A stretch of DNA of 7,288 nt from Bacteroidales bacterium (GCA_028684405.1 JAQUGA010000123.1:1-7288); one strand, 5' to 3'. Shown: positions 1 through 5,985, counted from the first letter of the stretch. A program made the numbers and translations. The notes: a model not told the origin generated them from the letters alone.

Positions 1-98
1 AGTTTAAAATAAATGTGGCAATTATTTATTTATAAAAATAAATAGTAAACCATATTTTGTATTTAATAAAATCCGATATTTGAAGAAAATTTATTCTT

Positions 99-1118
99 AT
101 GAGTTCAAAAATAAAAGTACTACTTACTGGCGCTTCTGGAACTGTAGGATATGAAATTTTAAAGCAGTTGCATCAACAAAAAGACCGATTTGAAATAACG
201 GTTTTTGATTTAGATAAATCGAAAACACGGAAAATGTTTTCAAAATTTAAAAAAGAAATTCAAATCAAGTATGGTGATATTTCTAATAATGAAGATGTTG
301 CAAGGGTTTGTTTGGATAAGGATTTTGTGATTCATATTGCCGCAATTATTCCACCTTTAGCCGACGATAATCAAGAACTTGCATACAGGGTTAATGTTAT
401 TGGTACCACAAATTTAGTGAGAAATCTTGAAAAATTATCGCCCCATGCTTTTCTGATTTACAGCTCCTCAATTTCGGTTTATGGCGATCGGCTTCTCTAT
501 CCAGATATTTATATCAATGACCCCATTCTTCCAAGTCTGGGTGATGAATATGCGAAAACCAAGATTGAAGCCGAAGGAGTTATTGCAACGAGCAAGCTCG
601 AATGGAGTATTTTCAGACTTACCGCCATTATGGGGAATCACAAAGTTTCTAAATTGATGTTTCATATGCCGCTGGCTACTTCGATGGAAATTTGTTCGCC
701 TGCGGATACGGGAAGAGCTTTCGTTAACGCATTATCGCATAAAGAGGAAATTTCTGGTAAAATATATAATTTGGGAGGTGGTGAAAGTTGCAGATGTTTA
801 TATTCTGATTTTCTGAACCGATCTTTTAAAATATTTGGCCTTGGAAAAGTTGACTTTCCTGAAAATTCTTTTGCTGATCACAATTTTCACTGTGGTTTTT
901 ATCAAGATGGAGATGCCCTTGAAGAAATATTGAAATTTAGACGTGATAACCTAGAATCTTATTACAAAAATGAAGAAAGCAAAGTTTCTGGCCTTCAAAG
1001 AGCAGTCACTTCTTTTCTAAAAGGAATTATTAAAAACAGACTTATTAAGCAATCCGAACCATTGGAAGCCATACGAGAATCAAACCAAGAGCTGATTAAT
1101 CGGTTCTTTAAAAAATAA
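99..1118 (+). CDS. NAD-dependent epimerase/dehydratase family protein (extended SDR)
   Basis: Complete 339-residue protein of the extended short-chain dehydrogenase/reductase superfamily, which act on nucleotide sugars or related hydroxy/keto compounds in the cytoplasm. Visible landmarks are the Rossmann motif TGASGTVG (residues 10-17), an acidic residue at the end of strand 2 (D37, which favours NAD over NADP), the GDI adenine-pocket motif (D60), HIAA (79-82), N99 of the VNVxGT motif, serines 122-124, and the catalytic pair Y151-x3-K155. All catalytic elements are present, so it is probably active. Length is normal for the family. ATG at 99 directly precedes the nucleotide-binding strand, which fixes the start; there is no Shine-Dalgarno sequence, as expected in Bacteroidota. 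A second SDR follows almost immediately, suggesting co-transcription. The lysine-rich C-terminal segment from about residue 285 is not part of the core fold. The substrate cannot be assigned; UDP- or dTDP-sugar epimerase, dehydratase or reductase are all possible. Confidence 0.9.
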   Translation: MSSKIKVLLTGASGTVGYEILKQLHQQKDRFEITVFDLDKSKTRKMFSKFKKEIQIKYGDISNNEDVARVCLDKDFVIHIAAIIPPLADDNQELAYRVNVIGTTNLVRNLEKLSPHAFLIYSSSISVYGDRLLYPDIYINDPILPSLGDEYAKTKIEAEGVIATSKLEWSIFRLTAIMGNHKVSKLMFHMPLATSMEICSPADTGRAFVNALSHKEEISGKIYNLGGGESCRCLYSDFLNRSFKIFGLGKVDFPENSFADHNFHCGFYQDGDALEEILKFRRDNLESYYKNEESKVSGLQRAVTSFLKGIIKNRLIKQSEPLEAIRESNQELINRFFKK

Positions 1119-1124
1119 TTGAAT

Positions 1125-2171
1125 ATGAAACATACCGTAAAAAAAGTTTTTATTGCAGGTGGAACTGGATTTTTAGGATACTATTCGGCATTGCAATTTT
1201 TGGAAAAAGGGGTGAGTGTAAGCACCATCGCTTTGGACGAGAACATCAATGAAAACGAATGGTTTCCTCCAGAAATATCCAAATCATTTGGCGATTTATT
1301 TTCGATGAGCGAAGATGAAGTTTTTGAATTGCTTCAGGGCAAAAATTATGATACATTCGTTTATGCACTTGGTCCTGACGAGAGAATCACACCAAAAGCA
1401 CCGTCTTATGATTTCTTTCATGAGAAGCTGGTCGTACAATGCTTGAAAATATGCAAAGCAGCCAAAAGGGCAGGCATCAGACGTTGCGTGATAATGAACT
1501 CTTATTTTACATATTTTGACAGAATTAAAAACGGCAAACTCTCTAAATATCATCCATATATAAAATGCAGAACGGAACAGGCAAAAGCAATAATTGATTT
1601 GGGAATTGATCATGAATTTGATGTTATGATTATTGAATTGCCTTATATTTTTGGTGAAATGCCAGGCAGGATGCCCATCTGGAAAGATGTCTTTGTTGAA
1701 AGATTTAAAGAATTACCCGCTATTTTCTTTCCTGGAGGTGGAACCACTGCAATTCATGTCACAGGCGTTGCTCAATGCATCGTTGCAGCAGCCTATAATG
1801 GAGAAAATGGAAAATATTATCTTCCAGCCAGTGCAAACATCAAGTATCGTGAGATGATCGTTTATATGATGGCCAGTGCTGGTTTTCCTAAGAAGTTTGT
1901 AAAAATGCCCGCCTTTTTAGGATATCTTGCAGGTTTATCAATGGTGTCGAAACAAAAAAAACAGGGAATACAAAGCGGACTTCACATGGCGAAAATCATG
2001 ACCGATATTTTATCTAAGGACTTCTTTGCCGACTGTGAAAAAGTGAAAAATGAACTAAAATACAACGAACTTGGATTTGATGGAGGCGAAAGTGTGTGGA
2101 GCGGAATTCAGGAAGCGATGAAAAGATCTTATCCAGAAACTTTTGTCGATATTCAGCCACCTAAAGTGTAG
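1125..2171 (+). CDS. NAD-dependent epimerase/dehydratase family protein with atypical active site
   Basis: Second extended SDR, 348 residues from the ATG at 1125. An in-frame TTG at 1119 abuts the previous stop codon and would add only two residues; I prefer the ATG, leaving 6 bp between the genes. The nucleotide-binding motif GGTGFLG sits at residues 12-18, a YALG segment (80-83) stands where HxAA is usual, N125-S126 supplies the serine position, and Y145 is the catalytic tyrosine candidate. The residue four places after it is R149, not the usual lysine, so the YxxxK signature is YIKCR. The C-terminal half carries the family-like GGGTTAIHVTGVAQC stretch before a helical substrate-binding region. 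Tight spacing with the upstream SDR implies one transcript and probably consecutive or paired steps. Either the arginine supports a modified reaction, or the protein is a binding or reductase-like variant; the sequence does not decide. Confidence 0.87.
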   Translation: MKHTVKKVFIAGGTGFLGYYSALQFLEKGVSVSTIALDENINENEWFPPEISKSFGDLFSMSEDEVFELLQGKNYDTFVYALGPDERITPKAPSYDFFHEKLVVQCLKICKAAKRAGIRRCVIMNSYFTYFDRIKNGKLSKYHPYIKCRTEQAKAIIDLGIDHEFDVMIIELPYIFGEMPGRMPIWKDVFVERFKELPAIFFPGGGTTAIHVTGVAQCIVAAAYNGENGKYYLPASANIKYREMIVYMMASAGFPKKFVKMPAFLGYLAGLSMVSKQKKQGIQSGLHMAKIMTDILSKDFFADCEKVKNELKYNELGFDGGESVWSGIQEAMKRSYPETFVDIQPPKV

Positions 2172-2190
2172 AGAAGGCTTACTTTTCTCT
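2170..2190 (+). terminator. Weak hairpin just after the SDR pair
   Basis: AGAGAA (2170-2175) and TTCTCT (2185-2190) form a 6-bp stem with a 9-nt loop, starting inside the stop codon of the second SDR gene. It is not followed by a T-tract, so a terminator role is only tentative. Confidence 0.15.
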
Positions 2191-2205
2191 AATCAATTCA
2201 TTTAG

Positions 2206-2646
2206 ATTAATCACGAAAAATGGGATGTAAAATCTTGGTCCAAAGCACTTTTGTATTGGGAGAGCAATATTGTTTGGGACAAAGTTCAAAACGGGCTTGA
2301 GTTGGGCGGGCGACAAGGTGGTCTTTCTCTTTGGCTTGCACTAAAGGAAAAAACAGTTGTCTGTTCAGACCTGAAAGATGTTAAGGAAACGGCACAACAG
2401 CTTCATTTACAATATAATATTGCTTCACTTATAACATACCAAGACATAGATGCAACCGATATTCCGTACGAAAATTATTTCGATATTATAGTATTCAAAT
2501 CAATTATTGGTGGAATTGCATTTATTATTGATGGCACCACTAAATATATTGAATCGGGGAGAGAATATGACATGATGAAAAGTAAATTTTCATTTTTGAC
2601 CAGAGTTTTAGAAATTACGGTTGATAATGCAAAGCAAATGCTGTGA
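2206..2646 (+). pseudogene. Truncated class I SAM-dependent methyltransferase, probable pseudogene
   Basis: The translated frame reads like a class I methyltransferase: a leader NHEKWDVKSWSKAL, then WxxNIVWDKV, motif I as LELGGRQGGLSLWLA, an acidic strand-2 end (SDLKD), and a strand-4 segment FDIIVFKSIIGGI. Two things are wrong. The frame has no ATG: a TAG at 2203-2205 is followed by ATT-AAT-CAC, so the conserved N-terminus is only readable from ATT at 2206. The first standard-type start is TTG at 2251, which would remove 15 family-like residues. Second, the half after strand 4, where a KPGG-type loop and the substrate-binding region should lie, is missing. It is replaced by about 40 residues I do not recognise, ending at 2646. 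Only about 145 codons remain, where such enzymes normally exceed 200 residues. The position after two SDR genes suggests it once belonged to the same pathway. A non-canonical AUU start with a short functional product is possible but less likely. Confidence 0.62.
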
Positions 2647-2709
2647 TTATTTTTATTTTATTTTAATAGTATCAAATCAAATGTAAAAAATTAAAATCAA
2701 GACTTATGG

Positions 2710-2740
2710 TTTGATTTTGCAATTATTTATGTTATTTTTC
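2710..2740 (+). promoter_or_regulatory. Bacteroidota-type promoter for the dgkA-like gene
   Basis: TTTG at 2710-2713 and TATTTTTC at 2733-2740 are separated by 19 bp. This matches the Bacteroidota -33 TTTG / -7 TAnnTTTG layout at 11 of 12 defined or free positions; the last G of the -7 box is C. The expected transcription start near 2747 leaves a leader of about 20 nt before the ATG at 2767. Confidence 0.45.
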
Positions 2741-2766
2741 GTTATTGGTATATAAAAACAGCACTC

Positions 2767-3153
2767 ATGAAGCATCAGAAATTTTCGTTATCAAATAGAC
2801 TCAAAAGTTTTTCATTCGCATTTAATGGATTGAAAATTTTGATAAAAGAAGAACATAATGCACGAATCCACTTATTTGTAGCAATAGTTGTAGTGATGGC
2901 TGGATTAATATTCAAAATCTCAGTAAATGAGTGGTTTGTGGTGCTATTTGCTATTGGATTTGTAATGGTTGTAGAGATCATAAACACCGCTATCGAAAGC
3001 ATTGCCAACATTATTTCGCCCGAAAAAGATAAGCGAATAAAAAAAATAAAAGATTTGTCTGCCGCTGCTGTCCTGATAAGTGCACTTACGGCCTTGGTCA
3101 TAGGATCAATTATATTTATTCCGAAATTATTGAATTTAATTTGCTGTTTTTAA
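2767..3153 (+). CDS. dgkA: Diacylglycerol kinase / undecaprenol kinase (DgkA family)
   Basis: Small integral membrane kinase of 128 residues, the usual size for this family. These enzymes phosphorylate diacylglycerol or undecaprenol with ATP at the inner face of the cytoplasmic membrane; many non-proteobacterial members prefer undecaprenol and so feed cell-wall and glycan lipid-carrier recycling. The amphipathic N-terminus is followed by the diagnostic EEHNARIH motif (28-35), membrane helix 1 (about 36-52), helix 2 with the catalytic signature E70-x2-N73-T-A-x-E77, and KDLSAAAVL (95-103) leading into helix 3 (about 98-120). All key residues are present, so the gene is intact. It has its own promoter-like sequence and a stem-loop at its end, so it is probably monocistronic rather than part of the SDR transcript. 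Whether the lipid substrate is diacylglycerol or undecaprenol cannot be read from the sequence. Confidence 0.93.
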   Translation: MKHQKFSLSNRLKSFSFAFNGLKILIKEEHNARIHLFVAIVVVMAGLIFKISVNEWFVVLFAIGFVMVVEIINTAIESIANIISPEKDKRIKKIKDLSAAAVLISALTALVIGSIIFIPKLLNLICCF

Positions 3154-3163
3154 AAAGCAAATT
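3138..3163 (+). terminator. Stem-loop overlapping the dgkA stop codon
   Basis: AATTTGCT (3138-3145) and AGCAAATT (3156-3163) are perfect inverted 8-mers around a TTTTTAAAA loop, with the TAA stop inside the loop. There is no run of T after the stem, so it may be a processing or weak termination structure. Confidence 0.3.
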
Positions 3164-3193
3164 GAAATTTGAAAGAGCAAACATAAATTTGAT

Positions 3194-3228
3194 ATAAACA
3201 AAATCATTAATTCAAACGTTTTGTTTAT
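3194..3228 (+). terminator. Second inverted repeat downstream of dgkA, possible terminator
   Basis: ATAAACAAAA (3194-3203) and TTTTGTTTAT (3219-3228) form a perfect 10-bp stem with a 15-nt loop, about 40 bp after the dgkA stop. A/T-only stems with a T-rich 3' arm are plausible terminators in AT-rich Bacteroidota, but there is no G+C-rich core. Confidence 0.35.
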
Positions 3229-3253
3229 CCTTAAATATAATCTCTTTCTAATA

Positions 3254-3475
3254 ATGAAACAAAATATATTTTTATTGATATTTATTCTTCACTTTTCACT
3301 GTTATACGGACAAGAAAAATAGAGCTATCCATTTGAAAAAATTTCGAAAATTGATACTGTTTACAATAAAGATAAAATTAGTGATTTGATAAATAATTCA
3401 AGTTTATTTGATGACATTTTTTTTATTGGATATTTTGATTTACGATTGTCCGATAAATTTTCAATTTTTTTTTAA
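3254..3475 (+). pseudogene. Secreted-protein gene interrupted by an in-frame TAG
   Basis: An ATG at 3254 begins a clean signal peptide (MKQNIFLLIFILHFSLLYGQ, residues 1-20) that is stopped by TAG at 3320-3322 after 22 codons. The same frame then stays open for about 50 more codons of plausible coding sequence (SYPFEKISKIDTVYNK..., ..DLINNSSLFDDIFF..) up to TAA at 3473-3475. A single CAG, AAG or GAG to TAG change would explain it. The C-terminal end runs into a T-rich stretch and then straight into a palindromic repeat element, so the original 3' end was probably also lost. I do not recognise the family. The neighbouring gene at 3585 encodes another small secreted protein, and the two may be debris of one locus. 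An alternative is a 22-codon peptide gene, which seems unlikely. Confidence 0.5.
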
Positions 3476-3573
3476 CCCCTGCACCCTAAAGGGAAAAATA
3501 TTGAAAACCTTGATTTAATCAATTGATTTTCAATACTCCCCCTTCAGGAGTTAGGGGCAAGAGTATTGAAAAT
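3474..3573. repeat. Nested palindromic repeat element
   Basis: Left arm (about 3476-3507: CCCCTGCACCCTAAAGGG, spacer, TATTGAAAA) and right arm (about 3527-3557: TTTTCAATA, then CCCCTTCAGGAGTTAGGGG) are imperfect inverted copies. They surround a small palindrome, TTGATT-T-AATCAA (3510-3522), at the apex. In addition, ATTTTCAATACTC (3526-3538) has a perfect 13-nt inverted partner GAGTATTGAAAAT at 3561-3573, so the middle segment can pair with either side. The CCCCTaa..CCTgAAGGGG core resembles palindromic repeats scattered through flavobacterial genomes; this is recollection of style, not a search result. The element is G+C-rich in otherwise AT-rich DNA and ends 11 bp before the next ATG. Confidence 0.6.
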
Positions 3574-3584
3574 AACTAATAAAT

Positions 3585-3836
3585 ATGAAAACAAGAATTA
3601 TTTCTGTAATATTGTTCCTTATGTTGTCCATGCTGCTATTCGGGCAAGAACCGCAGGAAAAAAAGTGCTCCGTTGGCGAATATCAAAAAGATTGGGCTTT
3701 GGTTGTGAAAGATGGCTTGCGTGGCTTTATTAGAAATGATGGAGTGGAAATTGTGAAACCCCATTATGAAGGTTTCCAAAATGGAGATATAATCAAAGGA
3801 ATTATTGGTGGAAGAGAAGAAGATATCGAACACTAA
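3585..3836 (+). CDS. Short secreted protein with one WG-type repeat, likely truncated
   Basis: An 83-residue reading frame from ATG 3585. Residues 1-20 form a signal peptide (basic start, hydrophobic core, LLFGQ cleavage region). Residues 37-64 read WALVVKDGLRGFIRNDGVEIV followed by KPHYEGF, the pattern of a WG-containing repeat unit: hydrophobic strand, glycine-rich turn, G-F-I, then IVKPxY. Proteins with this repeat usually carry several units and are much longer. Here the repeat is followed by about 20 residues (GDIIKGIIGGREEDIEH) and a stop, so this is probably a truncated relative. No continuation is seen in the other frames downstream. The product would be exported to the periplasm or surface; repeat proteins of this type are thought to bind other molecules, but no specific function can be given. 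The palindromic element immediately upstream may carry or disturb its 5' untranslated region. It could also be a non-functional remnant. Confidence 0.6.
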   Translation: MKTRIISVILFLMLSMLLFGQEPQEKKCSVGEYQKDWALVVKDGLRGFIRNDGVEIVKPHYEGFQNGDIIKGIIGGREEDIEH

Positions 3837-3938
3837 AAACAAATTACGAGCAGCTTAAAATAAGCCTTTTTCAAGATTGTGTAAATAATTTTTTTTGTAA
3901 TTTTTGGTGGTTTGTTTAAATATTTGATATTTATTTAG

Positions 3939-3946
3939 TATGTTTG
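3939..3946 (+). promoter_or_regulatory. -7 promoter box for the coiled-coil gene
   Basis: TATGTTTG is an exact TAnnTTTG match, 26 bp before the ATG at 3973. A TTTG lies at 3911-3914, 24 bp upstream, slightly long for a -33 element; at the usual 20-bp spacing only TTTA (3915-3918) is found. Confidence 0.42.
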
Positions 3947-3972
3947 TGAAAACCAATTAAAAACAAAGAGAT

Positions 3973-4776
3973 ATGAAAAGATTATTATTTATCACAGCAA
4001 TGCTGATATCGTTTAGCTATTTACCAGCTCAAACTAATATTTTGCAAAAAGAGAAAGATAATATCACCAATGATATTGTGCTTTTACAAAAATCGAATGC
4101 TGCTTTGAAAGTTCAATTAAATGATCAAAAGCAGATTTTACTTAAAGAAATTGAAAAAACGGACAGTATTTTTTCATTGCTTCAATCAATCAATAGTGAA
4201 ATTCAAAAAAGTGCTGTCAGCCAAAATTCGATTGCCTCTTCGATGACCAAATTAGAAGATCAAACATCCAAAATGAGCATGTCTCTTCACAAAAGAAAGT
4301 ATTATGTGATTTTTGGTTTGGTGAGCTCTTTTGTTTTTGTTTTGGTCTATTTATTATATATGAGATCAAAATTATCGACCCTAAAAATTGAAATGAATCA
4401 AAAAGAAACTGATTTAAACAATAAAATATTAAAAACCGAAGAGTATATAAATGCAGGAATTGATGAGATAAAAGTCATGTTTAGCGAACAACAAAATGAG
4501 ATGAATCAGATTTATGAAAAGCAAAGGACGGAAAGCAATCAAAAGCTTGCTCAATTATCATCCGATACCAATGAGAGCATTACTAAAATAGGGAATGAGT
4601 TGAACAAGACGATGGAAAATGAAAGAAAATCTGTAAAAGAAATAATTCATGAACATCGTGATCAATCTGTAAAAGAATTTGACCAAAAAAATGCGGAAAT
4701 TAATAAATCTATTCAAGCGAAATTGGATATCTTACAAAAAGAGATAGATCGAAAAAACAGCAATCCTGAAATTTGA
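3973..4776 (+). CDS. Membrane-anchored coiled-coil protein of unknown function
   Basis: A 267-residue protein I cannot place in a named family. It starts with a signal peptide (residues 1-19, ending LPAQ). A charged, heptad-rich helix follows (about 25-105), then one strongly hydrophobic segment (110-130, YYVIFGLVSSFVFVLVYLLYM), then basic residues RSK and a long Lys/Glu/Gln-rich helix (about 132-267) with no proline until the last few residues. The expected topology is a periplasmic coiled coil, a single membrane pass and a cytoplasmic coiled coil, since the positive residues follow the helix. This is the shape of a signalling, scaffold or tethering protein, but no catalytic or chemotaxis-type hairpin motif is visible. 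It has its own -7 box. The C-terminus is overlapped by a second open frame (see 4766-4891), so a longer ancestral protein is possible. The signal peptide could instead remain uncleaved and act as a second anchor. Confidence 0.8.
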   Translation: MKRLLFITAMLISFSYLPAQTNILQKEKDNITNDIVLLQKSNAALKVQLNDQKQILLKEIEKTDSIFSLLQSINSEIQKSAVSQNSIASSMTKLEDQTSKMSMSLHKRKYYVIFGLVSSFVFVLVYLLYMRSKLSTLKIEMNQKETDLNNKILKTEEYINAGIDEIKVMFSEQQNEMNQIYEKQRTESNQKLAQLSSDTNESITKIGNELNKTMENERKSVKEIIHEHRDQSVKEFDQKNAEINKSIQAKLDILQKEIDRKNSNPEI

Positions 4777-4891
4777 TAGTGAGGAAATATTAAACAATTC
4801 TAAACAAATACTTGAGTTTCATGTTAGTATAGGTAATTCTATTTTTGTTTCCAAAATCGAAAGTTTTTTGAAACAGAATGATATAAATTAA
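4766..4891 (+). other. Open, start-less coding-like fragment after the coiled-coil gene
   Basis: In the frame one base behind the coiled-coil gene, the sequence stays open from 4748 to TAA at 4889-4891. It translates to a protein-like string including LKFDSEEILNNSKQILEFH and VSIGNSIFVSKIESFLKQ. There is no ATG or other convincing start. The composition is amphipathic and helix-like, and the fragment fills most of the gap before the next gene. It may be the tail of a deleted gene, or the original C-terminus reached before a frameshift. The family is not recognised. Confidence 0.25.
4817..4847 (+). promoter_or_regulatory. Candidate promoter for the oxidoreductase gene
   Basis: TATTTTTG (4840-4847) is an exact TAnnTTTG box; TTTC (4817-4820), one base off TTTG, lies at the preferred 19-bp spacing. 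The start site near 4854 would leave a leader of about 50 nt before ATG 4905. The box lies inside the coding-like remnant at 4766-4891. Confidence 0.38.
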
Positions 4892-4904
4892 AAAACATAA
4901 AGTC

Positions 4905-5564
4905 ATGACAAAGGTAAAATCTGTATCAAAAATAACGCATGATGTACTGAGAATTGTAACTGAAAAACCGCTGCATTATACTTTTAGTCCCGGCCAAGCA
5001 ACCGAAGTTGCGATAAACAAAGAGGGCTGGAAAAACGAAATAAGACCCTTCACTTTTACCAATCTTCCCGATGATAATGTGCTCGAGTTTACTATTAAAA
5101 CGTATCCGTCGCACAAAGGAGTAACCAACGAAATGCTCAGCTTGAAACCTGGCGATGAACTAATTATTGATGAGCCGTGGGGAACCATTGCGTATAAAGG
5201 CGAAGGTGCATTTATTGCTGGCGGAGCTGGAATAACTCCATTTATATCCATTTTCAGACACTTGCATTCCCAAAACAAAATAGGAAATAATAAACTAATT
5301 TATGCCAATAAAACAAAGGCTGACATCGTTCTTAAAGATGAATTTGAGAAGATTTTAGGTCGAAATTTTATCAATATTTTGTCGGATGAAAAAACCGTAG
5401 AATATGGATATGGATTTATCACGGAAGATTTTCTGAAAAAATCTGGAATTGATTTGAAGAAATATTTTTATATATGTGGTCCGCCACCCATGATGGATGC
5501 GGTAGAGAAAATTTTACAAAACCTGAACATTGACCAGAAAATGATTGTAAAGGAAGAGTTTTAA
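4905..5564 (+). CDS. FAD/NAD(P)-binding oxidoreductase, flavodoxin/ferredoxin-reductase-like
   Basis: Complete 219-residue flavoprotein of the ferredoxin-NADP+ reductase superfamily, transferring electrons between NAD(P)H, FAD and a partner electron carrier in the cytoplasm. The N-terminal FAD-binding barrel contains RPFTFTN (47-53), the RxYS/T flavin motif with F in place of Y, and a KTYPSHKGVTNEM segment (65-77) matching the second flavin-contact loop. The C-terminal nucleotide domain has GGAGITPF (106-113) and CGPPPMM (191-197), the standard NAD(P)-site motifs. The protein ends in EEF, with a terminal aromatic that could stack on the flavin. No [2Fe-2S] domain or cysteine cluster is present, so it is a stand-alone reductase rather than a phthalate-dioxygenase-type enzyme. 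It probably shares a transcript with the DUF488 gene 38 bp downstream. The electron partner is unknown; no ferredoxin, flavodoxin or oxygenase gene lies in the window. Confidence 0.9.
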   Translation: MTKVKSVSKITHDVLRIVTEKPLHYTFSPGQATEVAINKEGWKNEIRPFTFTNLPDDNVLEFTIKTYPSHKGVTNEMLSLKPGDELIIDEPWGTIAYKGEGAFIAGGAGITPFISIFRHLHSQNKIGNNKLIYANKTKADIVLKDEFEKILGRNFINILSDEKTVEYGYGFITEDFLKKSGIDLKKYFYICGPPPMMDAVEKILQNLNIDQKMIVKEEF

Positions 5565-5602
5565 AACTCAATCTGTTTTAGGATGTGCAAATCTTGGAAA
5601 AA

Positions 5603-5950
5603 ATGGAAAATATACAAATTAAAAGAATATATGATGAGCCTTCAGAAGACGATGGTTACCGAGTATTGGTAGACCGACTTTGGCCCAGAGGAGTAAGCAA
5701 AGCATCTGCACATCTTGATGAATGGAATAAAGAAGTGGCTCCATCAACAGAACTTAGAAAATGGTTTGACCACAAAGAAGAACGCTTTAATGATTTTGCC
5801 ATACTTTATCAGGAAGAATTGCTGGTGAAAGAGGATGAATTAATTAAATTAAGAGAAATTTCAAAATCAGAAAACGTAACCTTGTTATATGGAGCCAAAG
5901 ACCCAAAAATAAATCATGCCATAGTTTTGAAAAAAGTTTTATTGAAATAA
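5603..5950 (+). CDS. DUF488 (YeaO-like) family protein
   Basis: A 115-residue protein from ATG 5603, the typical size for the YeaO branch of DUF488. A GTG at 5585 is in frame and would add six residues (MQILEK) not expected from the family, so the ATG is preferred. Visible signatures are the N-terminal IKRIYDEPSEDDGYRVLVDR strand, DRLWPRGVSK (24-33), the helix with EWNKEVAPSTELRKWFDHK (40-58), and near the end LLYGAKDP followed by NHAIVLKKVL. All usual conserved positions seem intact. The family's biochemical role is not established; members are small soluble cytoplasmic proteins. It follows the flavin oxidoreductase at 38 bp, and the two may be co-transcribed. Its 3' end lies about 35 bp from the start of a group II intron remnant. 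Confidence 0.9.
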   Translation: MENIQIKRIYDEPSEDDGYRVLVDRLWPRGVSKASAHLDEWNKEVAPSTELRKWFDHKEERFNDFAILYQEELLVKEDELIKLREISKSENVTLLYGAKDPKINHAIVLKKVLLK

Positions 5951-5985
5951 GTAAAATATAAATACATTTGCAAAGTGGAGACTAA

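Noticed and set aside
23..44. TATTTATTT / AAATAAATA hairpin near the left edge, possible terminator or operator
   Set aside because: The stem is made only of A and T in very AT-rich DNA and has no T-tract; low-complexity chance pairing is likely.
53..59. TATTTTG as a possible -7 box for the first SDR
   Set aside because: It is one base short of TAnnTTTG and no TTTG lies at the right distance upstream.
468..1613. Open frames on the minus strand opposite the two SDR genes
   Set aside because: They are antisense to strongly supported enzymes, show no motifs and look like shadow frames.
1633..1857. 74-codon plus-strand frame inside the second SDR
   Set aside because: It is an overlapping shadow frame within a conserved SDR coding region.
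2674..2717. AAATCAAA / TTTGATTT inverted repeat spanning the dgkA promoter, considered as an operator
   Set aside because: Eight A/T-rich bases separated by 28 nt in AT-rich DNA are expected by chance.
2775..3101. 108-codon minus-strand frame opposite dgkA
   Set aside because: It mirrors the dgkA codons; the plus strand carries all diagnostic kinase motifs.
3837..3938. Gap between the WG protein and the coiled-coil gene, searched for small genes or RNA
   Set aside because: No open frame with signal peptide, no stable stem and no repeat seen; only the promoter box at its right end is supported.
4848..4879. TGTTTC / GAAACA pairing upstream of the oxidoreductase, considered as a riboswitch or operator
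   Set aside because: The arms are short and A/T-rich and match no riboswitch architecture I know.
4926..5278. Minus-strand frames opposite the oxidoreductase
   Set aside because: They are antisense shadows of a gene with clear FAD and NAD motifs.
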